Below, piece after piece: positions 11,323-21,900 of a stretch of DNA of 30,000 bases. Under the pieces are notes generated by a model. The model searched no databases and was not told the origin of the DNA. It saw only the letters and a list, made by a program, of their open reading frames with translations. The position numbers were made by a program, and so were the translations under genes. Source of the stretch: Anaeromyces robustus (taxonomy: Eukaryota > Neocallimastigomycota > Neocallimastigomycetes > Neocallimastigales > Neocallimastigaceae). The stretch is taken from contig MCFG01000369.1 of the NCBI GenBank assembly GCA_002104895.1, positions 1-30,000 of the forward strand, read 5' to 3'. How positions within the stretch are numbered: the first letter of the stretch is position 1; each line of letters begins with the position of its first letter.

Positions 11323-14300
11323 ATGGTTAATCCTAAAACAATCAGTATATGTTTAACATTTTGTAATCCCATTAATAATAATGATGGTTCCTATAAAATA
11401 GAAAATGAACTTAATATTTCTGAATTAAAACAAAGAATAAACTGGAAAACGAAAAGTCTCAATAAATATATAACTTCAATAGGTTCTGGCAATAATTTAT
11501 TAAAAGTTGTTAATTCACAAAATGAAAAATTAGTTTGTTTAACAAAAGAAGGAAATAATTTAGTTAATAATATAATAAAAGTATTTGAAAAAGATTTATC
11601 ACACTTCTATACACATTTCAATAGTTTTTCTAAAAATGAAGAATCAAAATCAAAAGATAAATATAAGAATAATAAATGTCAATGTTCTTCACTAAAGCAT
11701 TATATTTCATATTTTCCACATTATCAATATCTTATCTATTATTTAATGTGTTATATTCAATTAAAAGATTCTATAAACGAAGAAGTTCATTTAAATCAAA
11801 TAGTATCTTTTTTAAACAATCAACAAATTTTTTCTCAAGAAATTATTAATTATTTTAATTATTTAATCAACTGCTTATGTAATGGAATTAAAAACTTTTT
11901 AACTCTCGATATAAATAAATCTATATTTGAATTAGATTCTTCAAGTGTCAGATTGAAGAATAATATACTTTATAATAATGCAAATCAAAATAGAAATAAA
12001 GATGTTAATGATATAAATATTCAACTAATAAAAATTGATATATTTTATTTTCTCTTGAATAAAAGGAAAAATAATAATGTAATTACTTCAGAAAAAGTTA
12101 AAGAAATTATTAAACGATATATTACAACTGAAAATATTGACAAAGTTATAGAAAAAGTGTTAAATATTAAAAATAAATATTTCATTCAACAAAAAGATAA
12201 TTTTATTGTAAATATGAAAAAAATAAAAAAATTTAGTATTAATAATAAAAATGATAATAAGGATTATAATAATAAAAAAGAAAAAATATCAAATATAAAA
12301 AAATATAACGAAAACAAAAGTTTTATATCCCAATGTATATGGTTACATCCATTATATAAAAAATGTATAATAATAATAATTGATTATTTAAAAATGCAAC
12401 ATTTAATAAATTCTAAAAATGTTACTATCGGATCTGTTTATAAATGGTTAATCCATCATTATTCCTGGAATAAAAAAGAAAAAGAAGAAGTAATTAATTT
12501 AATAAATAAATGTCAAAGTTTAAAAAAATTTTTGAGTTTAGATATCCATTCAAACTTCTTTAATATTACAATAGACAAAAAAAAGAAGGAATTTGTCACT
12601 ATAAATATAGAAGTTGAAAAATCAATAAATATTTTATATAATAAATATCAATGGAAAGAGCCAACAGTTTGTTATGAAATAATTAATGATAACTTAATAT
12701 TGAATTGTTCATATTTATCATTGAATAAAAAATATTTATTGAAAAAAAATCTTGATTTTCAAATTTTTACAATTTTTTACATAATAAGTATTAATACAAC
12801 TTATCAAATATATTGTAATAGCAATAATTTATTAATACAACTTATCAAATATAATATACCTATAGAACAAAAAACTTTACCCTTTTTAACAAAAATCATT
12901 AAAAACAATAATCAAATAATTATAGAAAAATATGATATTGAAAACAAATCAGATAATAACAAAATACTAATATTAAAATTATTAAATGATAAAAAAAATG
13001 TAAATTATTTAAATAAATTAATAAATAAAGATAAGAATAAGAATGATACATTTGAATATGAGGTTGATAATTGTAAAGAAAATGAAAGTGAAAATGAAAA
13101 TGAGAGTGAAAATGAAAATGAGAGTGAAAATGAAAATGAGAGTGAAAATGAAAATGAAAGTGAAAATGAAAATGAGAGTGAAAATGAAATTGAAATTGAA
13201 ATTGAAATTGAAAATGAAATTGAAAATGAAATTGAAAATGAAATTGAAAATGAAATTGAAAATGAAATTGAAAATGAAATTGAAAATGAAATTGAAAATG
13301 AAATTGAAAATGAAATTGAAAATGAAATTGAAAATGAAATTGAAAATGAAATTGAAAATGAAATTGAAAATGAAATTGAAAATGAAATTGAAAATGAAAT
13401 TGAAAATGAAATTGAAAATGAAATTGAAAATGAAATTGAAATTGAAAATGAAATTGAAATTGAAAATGAAATTGAAAATGAAATTGAAAATGAAATTGAA
13501 AATGAAATTGAAATTGAAAATGAAATTGAAAATGAGAATGAGAATGAGAATGAGAATGAGAATGAGAATGAGAATGAAAATGAAAATGAAAATGAAAATG
13601 AAAATGAAAATGAAAATAAAAATAAAAATAAAAATAAAAATAAAAATAAAAATAAGAATAAGAATAAGAATAAAAATGAACAAATAAAATTATTGTTAAA
13701 TGATAAAGATAGTACTAATAATGATAAAGAATTAACAAAATTAATGTTAAATGACAAAGATAATACCCTATTGTTGGTGTTAATTATTAATTATCTTTTA
13801 TCATATGGTAAATATTATAATGATGATAATGAAATAAATGATGATGATAATGATGATATTCGTAGTAATGAGAGTAATAATAATATTCAAAATAAATTTG
13901 TTTGTTTAAATGATTTAAAGAAAGTATTGATTCATTATAACATATATAGTGAAGAAATTGAAAGTATTATAAATAAATATAATAAAAAATTAAAATGTAT
14001 ACCAGCAAAGGATAAGACCAATGAAAAGATAATTATATTTAATTTTGATGAACCTGTGAATGAAAAGGAAATAATAAAAGATAATATTGATACTCTGCCT
14101 ATACAATTAGCCTCGGAAACTATCTTTAAAGATCTTATTCATATTATAATACTAATATATAAAAAAAATATTTTTAAAGTATTAGATCAAAGTATCAATT
14201 ATAATTATATAGGAAATTACATAAAATTCTATCCAGGTATTAATCAATTAAAAGATATTATAATTAATTATTTATTAAATAATGGATTTTATGATCATGA

Positions 14301-15627
14301 AGAAAATATTAAAAAATATTTAACAGATCCTTTACAAGTGAAATCACCCAATCTTTATGAATATTATATGATATGTTGTAATGGTCTTTCCAATATTGTA
14401 AATCAGTTTAATGAGATTAAAACTAATTCATTTCACGAATTAGAATTTTATAAATTAAATAATGAAATTATTGAAGAAAAGCAAAAACAACAACAACAAC
14501 GAATATCTAAAAAATTAATAGAAAAAAGGAATAACGGAAAAGATAATAATAGTAATTATAATTATAATAGTAATTATAATAATACGAATATAATTATTAG
14601 GAATGATCGTTTAAATAATGAAATTATATATGAAGTTCAAAAGTTATTACCAAGTGCAAAAGATTTAAAAAAATTAGAAACGTTGAAAGCAAAAATTTCA
14701 AACATAATTAATAAAAAATTTTCAAATTGTACAGTTCATATTTTTGGATCTTCAATTAATGGATTATGGAGTAATAAAAGTGATGTAGATTTATGTATTT
14801 TTGCAGATAAAAATTGTGCAATTCGTCGAATGCATTATTTAGGTAATATTTTACAAAGGAATAAAATGGTTGATGTTGTTCCAATTCAAAGAGCTCGTAT
14901 TCCCATATGTAGATTTAAAGACCCAGGTACTGGATTAAAATGTGATCTTACTGTAAATAATCGTATTTCTATATCTAATTCAGAATTAATTCGTTGTTAT
15001 ATGGATTTAGATCCACGTGTAAGAGATATTGTAATGATTATTAAAAAATGGGCAAAATGTCGTGGAATTAATACTCCTAAAGAACATACTTTTTCAAGTT
15101 ATTCTTATGTATTATTATGTATTTCCTTTTTCCAAAATATTGAGCCACCTATTTTACCAAATCTTCAAGATCCTAAAGCTTTTCCTTATTTAAAAATGGT
15201 AAAACGAAAATTTGATATTCCTAGAAAAGTATTAAATTTTAATGAAAAAGGTACATTTAAATTAGAAATTCAATATTTTAATCAATCAAAAAAAATTTCT
15301 AAATATTTTCAAACTCAAAATATGATGTCAAGGGATGAATTACTTATAAAAATTTTCAAATATTATGGTCAACAATACGATTATAAAAGAAAAGTTTCTT
15401 CTATTCGTACAAATAAAGGTTACTTATCTGAAAATCATTTTAATAATTATTTTGCTGTTGAAGATCCATTTATTCATGATCGAAATACAACTTCTAATGT
15501 TAAATCCGAAAATATATATCATATTATTAATGAATTTAATCGTGCTTATTATATATTAAAATCACCAAATTCTAAATTAGAAGATATTTTTAAAACTGAT
15601 AGTAGAATAAACAAAAATTTAAATTAA
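11323..15627 (+). CDS. Cid1/GLD-2-type non-canonical nucleotidyltransferase (poly(A) or poly(U) polymerase), 1434 aa
   Basis: It should add nucleotides to RNA 3' ends. The C-terminal catalytic core shows FGSSINGLWSNKSDVDL at 1141-1157 (helical GS motif plus Asp1154 and Asp1156). The third metal-binding Asp is at 1208 (KCDLTV). A central helical region contains SSYSYVLLC, and a PAP-associated domain spans about 1338-1398 (LLIKIFKYYGQQYDY, then EDPFIHDRN). All three catalytic aspartates are present, so the enzyme looks active. The N-terminal 1100 residues are unusual. Helical modules ending in a beta-hairpin appear at about 124-212 and 338-425 and are clearly homologous to each other (FLTLDI versus FLSLDI). 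Weaker relatives lie near 231-303 and 805-906. An (ENEI)n/(EN)n/(NK)n tract spans about 585-785. Cid1 itself is about 400 residues. The substrate is unknown. ATG at 11323 is the first in frame. The core call is firm; the module reading is inference. Confidence 0.85.
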   Translation: MVNPKTISICLTFCNPINNNDGSYKIENELNISELKQRINWKTKSLNKYITSIGSGNNLLKVVNSQNEKLVCLTKEGNNLVNNIIKVFEKDLSHFYTHFNSFSKNEESKSKDKYKNNKCQCSSLKHYISYFPHYQYLIYYLMCYIQLKDSINEEVHLNQIVSFLNNQQIFSQEIINYFNYLINCLCNGIKNFLTLDINKSIFELDSSSVRLKNNILYNNANQNRNKDVNDINIQLIKIDIFYFLLNKRKNNNVITSEKVKEIIKRYITTENIDKVIEKVLNIKNKYFIQQKDNFIVNMKKIKKFSINNKNDNKDYNNKKEKISNIKKYNENKSFISQCIWLHPLYKKCIIIIIDYLKMQHLINSKNVTIGSVYKWLIHHYSWNKKEKEEVINLINKCQSLKKFLSLDIHSNFFNITIDKKKKEFVTINIEVEKSINILYNKYQWKEPTVCYEIINDNLILNCSYLSLNKKYLLKKNLDFQIFTIFYIISINTTYQIYCNSNNLLIQLIKYNIPIEQKTLPFLTKIIKNNNQIIIEKYDIENKSDNNKILILKLLNDKKNVNYLNKLINKDKNKNDTFEYEVDNCKENESENENESENENESENENESENENESENENESENEIEIEIEIENEIENEIENEIENEIENEIENEIENEIENEIENEIENEIENEIENEIENEIENEIENEIENEIENEIENEIENEIEIENEIEIENEIENEIENEIENEIEIENEIENENENENENENENENENENENENENENENKNKNKNKNKNKNKNKNKNKNEQIKLLLNDKDSTNNDKELTKLMLNDKDNTLLLVLIINYLLSYGKYYNDDNEINDDDNDDIRSNESNNNIQNKFVCLNDLKKVLIHYNIYSEEIESIINKYNKKLKCIPAKDKTNEKIIIFNFDEPVNEKEIIKDNIDTLPIQLASETIFKDLIHIIILIYKKNIFKVLDQSINYNYIGNYIKFYPGINQLKDIIINYLLNNGFYDHEENIKKYLTDPLQVKSPNLYEYYMICCNGLSNIVNQFNEIKTNSFHELEFYKLNNEIIEEKQKQQQQRISKKLIEKRNNGKDNNSNYNYNSNYNNTNIIIRNDRLNNEIIYEVQKLLPSAKDLKKLETLKAKISNIINKKFSNCTVHIFGSSINGLWSNKSDVDLCIFADKNCAIRRMHYLGNILQRNKMVDVVPIQRARIPICRFKDPGTGLKCDLTVNNRISISNSELIRCYMDLDPRVRDIVMIIKKWAKCRGINTPKEHTFSSYSYVLLCISFFQNIEPPILPNLQDPKAFPYLKMVKRKFDIPRKVLNFNEKGTFKLEIQYFNQSKKISKYFQTQNMMSRDELLIKIFKYYGQQYDYKRKVSSIRTNKGYLSENHFNNYFAVEDPFIHDRNTTSNVKSENIYHIINEFNRAYYILKSPNSKLEDIFKTDSRINKNLN
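13069..13677 (+). repeat. GAAAATGAAATT minisatellite with GAAAGT and AATAAA borders
   Basis: In frame this encodes ENES, then about 25 ENEI units of 12 bases, then EN and NK repeats, so the tract moves from acidic to neutral to basic. The 12-bp periodicity is nearly perfect from about 13203 to 13440. Long antisense ORFs over this stretch are shadows. Confidence 0.9.
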
Positions 15628-15630
15628 TTA

Positions 15631-15664
15631 TATTTAAATATATATATATATATATATTTAAATA
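15631..15664. repeat. Perfect 34-bp AT palindrome just after a stop codon
   Basis: TATTTAAATA arms flank an alternating TA core, and the whole 34 bases are self-complementary. It begins three bases after the nucleotidyltransferase TAA, so any transcript would carry a hairpin at the start of its 3' UTR. The low-complexity core reduces its significance. Confidence 0.75.
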
Positions 15665-15806
15665 CTAAAATTAATAAATATGTATAATAATAAAAATTTA
15701 ATTATAATAAATAATAATAATAATAATAATTAATATGATTCATGATTTTCATTTTGTTGAAAATTAATTTATAATAGAATTTAAATAATATTGTTTATAA
15801 TGTATC

Positions 15807-15900
15807 AAAAAAAAAAAAGAAAAAAAAGAAAAAAAAAGAAAAAAAAGAAAAAGAATATAATTATAATTATATTATGTTCTTTTATTTCTTTTTTTTTTTT
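15807..15900. repeat. Polypurine/polypyrimidine foldback
   Basis: An A/G-only tract (about 15807-15855) leads into a perfect 20-bp palindrome at 15854-15873 and then a T/C-rich tract (about 15876-15900). The AAAGAA pieces of the left part pair with TTCTTT pieces of the right part, so the block can form one long imperfect hairpin. Confidence 0.55.
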
Positions 15901-16040
15901 GTAATTTTTATTTATATTATTTTCAATTGATTTTTAATATTTTTCACTTCTTCGAAATTTATTATTTAATATATAATCCCAGATACATATTATATCGTAA
16001 TAATTATATTTCTAATTTTAATGATTCATATATATTTATA

Positions 16041-16066
16041 ACTTAAAAAAAAAAACTTTTTTAAGT
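16041..16066. repeat. 10-bp stem, 6-base loop inverted repeat
   Basis: ACTTAAAAAA (16041-16050) pairs with TTTTTTAAGT (16057-16066). No gene adjoins it, and the A/T runs make it only mildly notable. Confidence 0.5.
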
Positions 16067-16381
16067 ACATGTATATACAATCATTCTGGTTTTTAAATAT
16101 TATAATAAAATATATTTATGTAAAAAAAATTATATTTAATTTCAGAAATAATACACTTTTATGTTATTTTAGATATAATCGATATTAACAGAATGTATTG
16201 AAATATATAAAAATTATATAAAAAATTATGCATTTGTAAATATAAATAAATAAATTAAAAAAAATATATACAATAAATTATATATTATTCAATAAATTAA
16301 CTATTTTTAATTTTATTTTATCTTTTATTTTCTTTTATTTTATTTATTTTATTTATTTTATTTTATTTTATTTTATTTTAT

Positions 16382-16467
16382 TTTTTTATTTTATCTTATT
16401 TTATTTTATCTAAATATTTTTTATTTTTTTATTTTATCTTATTTTATTTTATCTAAATATTTTTTAT
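16382..16467. repeat. 43-bp tandem duplication in a TTTTA-rich block
   Basis: A unit containing TTATTTTATCTAAATATTTT occurs twice at a spacing of 43 bases, within a larger TTTTA-rich stretch from about 16313. Confidence 0.7.
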
Positions 16468-16572
16468 TTTTTTATTTTGATTTTTATTCTTAATTTCAGT
16501 TGTTGTTCAATATTTCATTTTAATTTTTCTTAGTTATGTTTTTTTAATTTTTTTATTTTTTTTTTCTTTAAA

Positions 16573-16739
16573 TTATTAATAACTATTGGATTAAAAAGAA
16601 TAGCATTTGCATTTCCTTTTAAATTGGAATTGATAGAACACCACTGCCTTAATCAATATCATTAGTTTTTCATTGAAGTCTTCTTCTCATGGTATCCTTT
16701 AGCAAAATAATAATGGTAGTAAAAAAAATTACTAAACTA
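16573..16739 (-). pseudogene. Decayed coding fragment with in-frame stops
   Basis: On the minus strand one frame reads YHYYFAKGYHEKKTSMKN (from about 16718), then meets three stops between 16664 and 16653. It then continues as LRQWCSINSNLKGNANAILF and NPIVINNL down to about 16573. Base composition here is visibly richer in G/C than the flanks. No intron removes the stops (no GT donor in the gap). I read it as a relic of a lost gene; the family is not recognised. Confidence 0.35.
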
Positions 16740-18173
16740 ATATATATATATATTTTTAATTTTTATAAATATAATAATCAATATATACACCATTTAATTA
16801 ATTTTAATTATAATAATGAAATAAAAATTTTTTATTCAATTTAAAAGCATTTTATTATAAATTTTATATATTTTAACTATAATATATTATAAAACTTACT
16901 TTATTTTGCTTCTTTTTCCAATAGATTTTCTTTATACTAATAAAAAAATTTTTATTAGTTTTAACTTTTAACTTTCTTTATATTCTAATTTTAAATTGAT
17001 TTCTTTTTGAAAAAAAATAATTTTGTGAATTTTTCTCTTTTATATATGAAAAAATTATTATAAGATTTAATAAATAATTTTTATAAAAAAAAAATCTATT
17101 AAGTTTAAATTTTAATTAAAAAAAGATTATTCTAAAATTCTTTTTAATTTAATGAATAACTCATGAAGTATTTAAATTTTATTATATAATATATATTGAA
17201 GTATAATTATTAATATATTAAAATATATTTAAAGTTTTGTTATAAATGTTTAAAAATAAATTTTTTTTTTTTAGTTTGGCATAAATTTTATTTTATTACT
17301 TTCAGGAGTGTGATAAAAAAAATTTATTTAATTATTTACTATTATTGTTACAATGGAAAAAAAAAAAAAAAAGAAAAAGAAAAAATAAGAAAAAAAAATT
17401 TAAAAAATTATGCATTATTATTAATAATTAAATATATAAAATAAGAAAATTGATATTAATAAAAGGAAAAAAAAATTTCAATAATTTTATATATATGTTT
17501 ATATGTGCAAAAAATAAGCAAAAAGTGGATATATGATATTATCAGATTAATTATACCACAATGTATTTAATAATATAATATCAAACACTTTTTATTTCTG
17601 TAATACAAATATTATTATTCTATAAAGAAGCCAATTTTTTAAACGTGATTTGGCTAATTTGTAATTTGATTGATTTTTAGTTAGAACATTAAAACAATTA
17701 TTATTAATTATAAATTTATTTTTTTTATTATTTTGTATTATTTAATAAAGAAGAATAATCTAAATATTTTGTTTTATAATTATTACTGATTCTAATAACA
17801 TAATATTATAACTATAATTAATTATATATTTCTAATCTTTCGCTTTCGTACTATTTTTTTTTTCTTTTGTATAAAATTAAAATAATAAGCTAGTTTTCGT
17901 TTCCATTTTTTTCACATTTTAATACAAAATAATTAAAGTAATTATAATTTATTATTTATTTATAAAGTATATCAGATATTTAATTTATACAAATAAAACA
18001 ATTATGTAATTAAAACAATTATTTTTAATAGTTTTATTAAATCTATTAATCTAATTTTTATATAATTATTAATATAATAAGTATAATTAAATATACTTGT
18101 TCTGTTATTATTATTTAAATTGAATCTCCTTTAGGATTCATCTTTTATTATCATATGTTTATAATTGTGGATA

Positions 18174-18731
<558 letters not shown>

Positions 18732-18991
18732 ATACAACAAATAAATAAAATCAATAATATTTATTTTATTTATGATTTAAATAATTAAATGTCATCTTTA
18801 CATGGAATACATTATATAAATTTATTTATAATTGAAATTTATTATTCCAAATAAAAATATTAAATAAAAAATTGAATATTTATTATTTTTTTTTTATTTT
18901 TATTATAATATAATATACTCATTGAAATAAAATAAATTAAAACTATAAAGAATAATTTAAATTAATACTTTTATATCATTTTTAAATTAAA

Positions 18992-20680
18992 ATGGATTTT
19001 AAGAAATTTTCAAAAGAATTATTAAAAAAATTGGAAAAAAAAGATAGATTTTGCTTAATTGAAATCGAAAATAATAGAGATTTAATTCAGAAAAATTTAA
19101 ATGAATATGGAAATCCATTAACTGTAAATTCTTTAATTAATAGCATCAATGAAATCATTCTTGCTCACACAAATCAAAAAAGATTTAGTTTAATTGAAGA
19201 AATACTAAAACATGATTTATTTAGTCATACTTATTCTGTATTTAGAAATAGTGAAGTATTAATACAAGCTTGTAAAATTGAAAATAAAGAAGCTTTAAAA
19301 TGGTTACTAACAATGGATATTGACCCATGTGTAAAAGATGAAAATGATATGACGGTTTTAATGTATGCCGCAGAAAAACCAAAATTATTATTTGTAGTCA
19401 AACATTTAATTTCCATCAGTAACACAAAAAGTTTAAATATTAAAGATCCTAATGGAGAAAATGCTTTATTTCATGCATTATATAATAAGCCGGCATTAAA
19501 TGAATTAGTTATGTCAGATATTGATATCAATCAGTTAAATAATAGTCATGAAACCATTATTAATTATTGTTGTAAATATGATATATTTGAACCTATACCC
19601 ATTTTACTTAAAAGGGAAGATATTGATTGTAATATAGCTGATGAAAATGGAAAAACTCCAATTATGTATTTAGCAGAAAAGGGAAGATATTCTGAATTTC
19701 CATTATTTATATCAAAAAATAATAATAAATATTTTGATTTGAACTTTGTCACTCCACAAGGTCATTCAGTACTTTCTGTAACTTTAAAAAAAATGTATAC
19801 AAGAGCAGTATTTAATGACGTTAAAAAATTTTCTCAATATATAAACATTATCACTATGTTAGTAAATTATAGATATGATTTTAATATACCTGTAGATGAA
19901 GATCAAAATGTTGCTTTAATGATATTTATGATAGTTCATGATTATTATACATTAGAATTTATTATGAAATGTGCTAAGAATCTTGATTTATCAATAAAAA
20001 ATAAATATGGAGAAAATCCTAGTTCACTTTTCATTAAATGTGGTATTGATCGTTCTTTCTATTCATTATTTGTAAAGCATCCAACATTTGATTTCGATTA
20101 TATTGATCCTAACACTAAAAATACAATGTTAATGCTTGGCTCCATAAAAAATTCTGATATTGTTAATGATACCCTTGAAAATAATATAAATATAATTAAT
20201 GAAATTAACATTAAAAATGAAAATGCTTTGATTATTTCAGTGAAATCTGGTAACAAGAGTTCTGTAGAAAAATTATTAAAAAGTGGAATTAATGTATATC
20301 AGCAAGATAATATGGGTAATACATCACTTCATTATGCAATAGAATTAAATGATCTTGAAATAATAAAAATTTTAATATCTAATCATGCAGATATGAATAT
20401 TAAAAATAATGAAGGTTTTTCTTCATTAGATAGAGCGAATGAAATAGGAGATAAAAAGATATTATATACTTTAAAAAATTTATATAATCCGCCTAGTTCA
20501 TCAAATGAAATAATTAATGAAAAACATAATCAAGTCATAATAAATAAATATAGAAAAGAAATAGATGAATATTTATATATAAATATTAATAGAAATCAAT
20601 ATATTGTATTAAATTTACCAGAATCTGTTGAAAAAATAGTGAAAAAAATTTATTCTGATGAAATTCGTAAAAGATCTTAA
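18992..20680 (+). CDS. Ankyrin-repeat protein, 562 aa
   Basis: This is a single-exon protein made almost wholly of ankyrin repeats from about residue 86 to 495. The clearest are DENDMTVLMYAAEKPKLLFV near 116, DENGKTPIMYLAEKGRYSEF near 217, NENALIISVKSGNKSSVEKL near 409, and MGNTSLHYAIELNDLEIIKI near 441, followed by HADMNIKNNEG. About ten repeats can be placed. An N-terminal helical segment (1-85) and a Lys/Asn-rich tail (500-562) flank them. It has no signal peptide, membrane span or fused catalytic domain, so it should be a cytosolic or nuclear protein-binding scaffold with an unknown partner. A unit at about 361-388 (KHPTFDFDYIDPNTKNT) matches the HKTFNF-type C-terminal repeats of the 1339-residue protein at 4581, so the two probably belong to one lineage-expanded family. 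ATG at 18992 has an A-rich context. Confidence 0.88.
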   Translation: MDFKKFSKELLKKLEKKDRFCLIEIENNRDLIQKNLNEYGNPLTVNSLINSINEIILAHTNQKRFSLIEEILKHDLFSHTYSVFRNSEVLIQACKIENKEALKWLLTMDIDPCVKDENDMTVLMYAAEKPKLLFVVKHLISISNTKSLNIKDPNGENALFHALYNKPALNELVMSDIDINQLNNSHETIINYCCKYDIFEPIPILLKREDIDCNIADENGKTPIMYLAEKGRYSEFPLFISKNNNKYFDLNFVTPQGHSVLSVTLKKMYTRAVFNDVKKFSQYINIITMLVNYRYDFNIPVDEDQNVALMIFMIVHDYYTLEFIMKCAKNLDLSIKNKYGENPSSLFIKCGIDRSFYSLFVKHPTFDFDYIDPNTKNTMLMLGSIKNSDIVNDTLENNINIINEINIKNENALIISVKSGNKSSVEKLLKSGINVYQQDNMGNTSLHYAIELNDLEIIKILISNHADMNIKNNEGFSSLDRANEIGDKKILYTLKNLYNPPSSSNEIINEKHNQVIINKYRKEIDEYLYININRNQYIVLNLPESVEKIVKKIYSDEIRKRS

Positions 20681-21053
20681 TATGATATCTAAAAGTCCTA
20701 CAGAAAGTTTTATATATATATATTAATAATTAAAAATAATAATAATAATAACTTGTAATAAATAAATAATGTATATAAATTGTAAAAATATATAATTTAT
20801 TCAGAAAAAAATAAACAATTATTTCGTAAAAAAATATAAATATTAAATTAAAAATCACTTTAAATGGAAATGTTTAATAATTAAAAAAAAAATTAATATA
20901 TATAAATCTTAAAATTCTTTTTCAAATTTTCGATCCTAACTTTTATTTTTTATTTATTAATTGTTTGTTTTATTTTTTATTTCTTATCATTGTTATTATT
21001 GTTATTATTTATTTATATATTTATTTTTTTAAAAATACATTTTTTCTTAATTG

Positions 21054-21092
<39 letters not shown>

Positions 21093-21606
21093 ATTATTAA
21101 TTGTTGTATTATTTTTTTTTCTTTAATTATTATAAAATTATTTAAGCTAAGCTATTTTAAATATTAAAATGTAAAATATTTTTATTTTATTTTCTAATAA
21201 TAATTAATATTACTTTTTTAACATATTATTAATTATTATATAAAATTTGTTTAATAATAAATTATTCTTAATTATATTATATTATATAATAATAATTAAA
21301 AAAAACTTATTTCATGAAACAAATTTATTTCGAAACTAGATGGAATTCTTAAAAATATTTTCTTTTAAATTTATATATTTTATAATTGCTGTTACCATCT
21401 ACAAAAAAAAAAGTTTTTTTTTTTTTTTTTAAATTTAATTGTAATGATTTAATTTTAATTCATAATAATCAAACAATATAAGGATTGCAGTATTCATCTA
21501 TTATTTAATATAGAATATATTAATATTAATTAATATTTAAATATATCTATACTAAATCTAGATAATTTTTGTTATTATTAGTTCCTCATCATTGGATTAT
21601 AAATAC

Positions 21607-21661
21607 TAGACAGATTGAGGAAAAAAAAAAAGTCAAATTTAAAAATTGCTGTATCTGTCTA
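21607..21661. repeat. 9-bp inverted repeat TAGACAGAT / ATCTGTCTA, 37-base spacer
   Basis: Arms at 21607-21615 and 21653-21661 are perfect and unusually G/C-rich for this region. The right arm ends two bases before the stop of the minus-strand ORF at 21664-21900, so it would lie at that ORF's 3' end. Confidence 0.55.
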
Positions 21662-21663
21662 AT

Positions 21664-21900
21664 TTAAATTTTAATCTTAAAAGAAAAGTACTTAGTAGAT
21701 TCTTCATTAATGAGTTGCCGTAACAATCTAATACTAGATTGTTTTTTCGAAGTTATAAAATTATAAATGAAATCATTACTACTTTTATATATTTGATTTT
21801 CTTTCAAATCATTTATATTATTTTTATTAATGCTTGAACATATATATATATGTATACAATACATATATATTTTTTCGATTTTAAATATAATAATATCCAT
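21664..21900 (-). CDS. Possible small protein, 78 aa, unrecognised
   Basis: This ORF starts at ATG 21900. The first 24 or so residues are AT-noise-like (Ile/Tyr/His), but residues 30-78 are more protein-like: LKENQIYKSSNDFIYNFITS, then SSIRLLRQLINEESTKYFSF. The better part could be a true exon or a relic joined to random upstream codons. I recognise no family, and no partner gene adjoins it. Confidence 0.25.
   Translation of the reverse strand: MDIIIFKIEKIYMYCIHIYICSSINKNNINDLKENQIYKSSNDFIYNFITSKKQSSIRLLRQLINEESTKYFSFKIKI

Larger units (their letters stand above)
15628..18173. other. Long intergenic region with no intact gene
   Basis: I find no intact gene in 2.5 kb. It contains the inverted and tandem repeats listed separately, a TTTTA-rich block at about 16313-16470, a polypurine run near 17355-17398, and one decayed coding stretch on the minus strand near 16573-16739. 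Small hairpins occur at 17629-17655 (AGCCAA/TTGGCT) and 18120-18139 (TGAATC/GATTCA). Confidence 0.5.

Noticed and set aside
13005-13757. Antisense and frame-shifted ORFs over the ENEI repeat
   Set aside because: They are pure repeat translations (SFSI, FNFI, MKLK) created by the minisatellite in the nucleotidyltransferase gene.
19231-19752. Minus-strand ORFs of 62-64 codons inside the second ankyrin gene
   Set aside because: They are shadows of the ankyrin coding sequence and have no domain signal.
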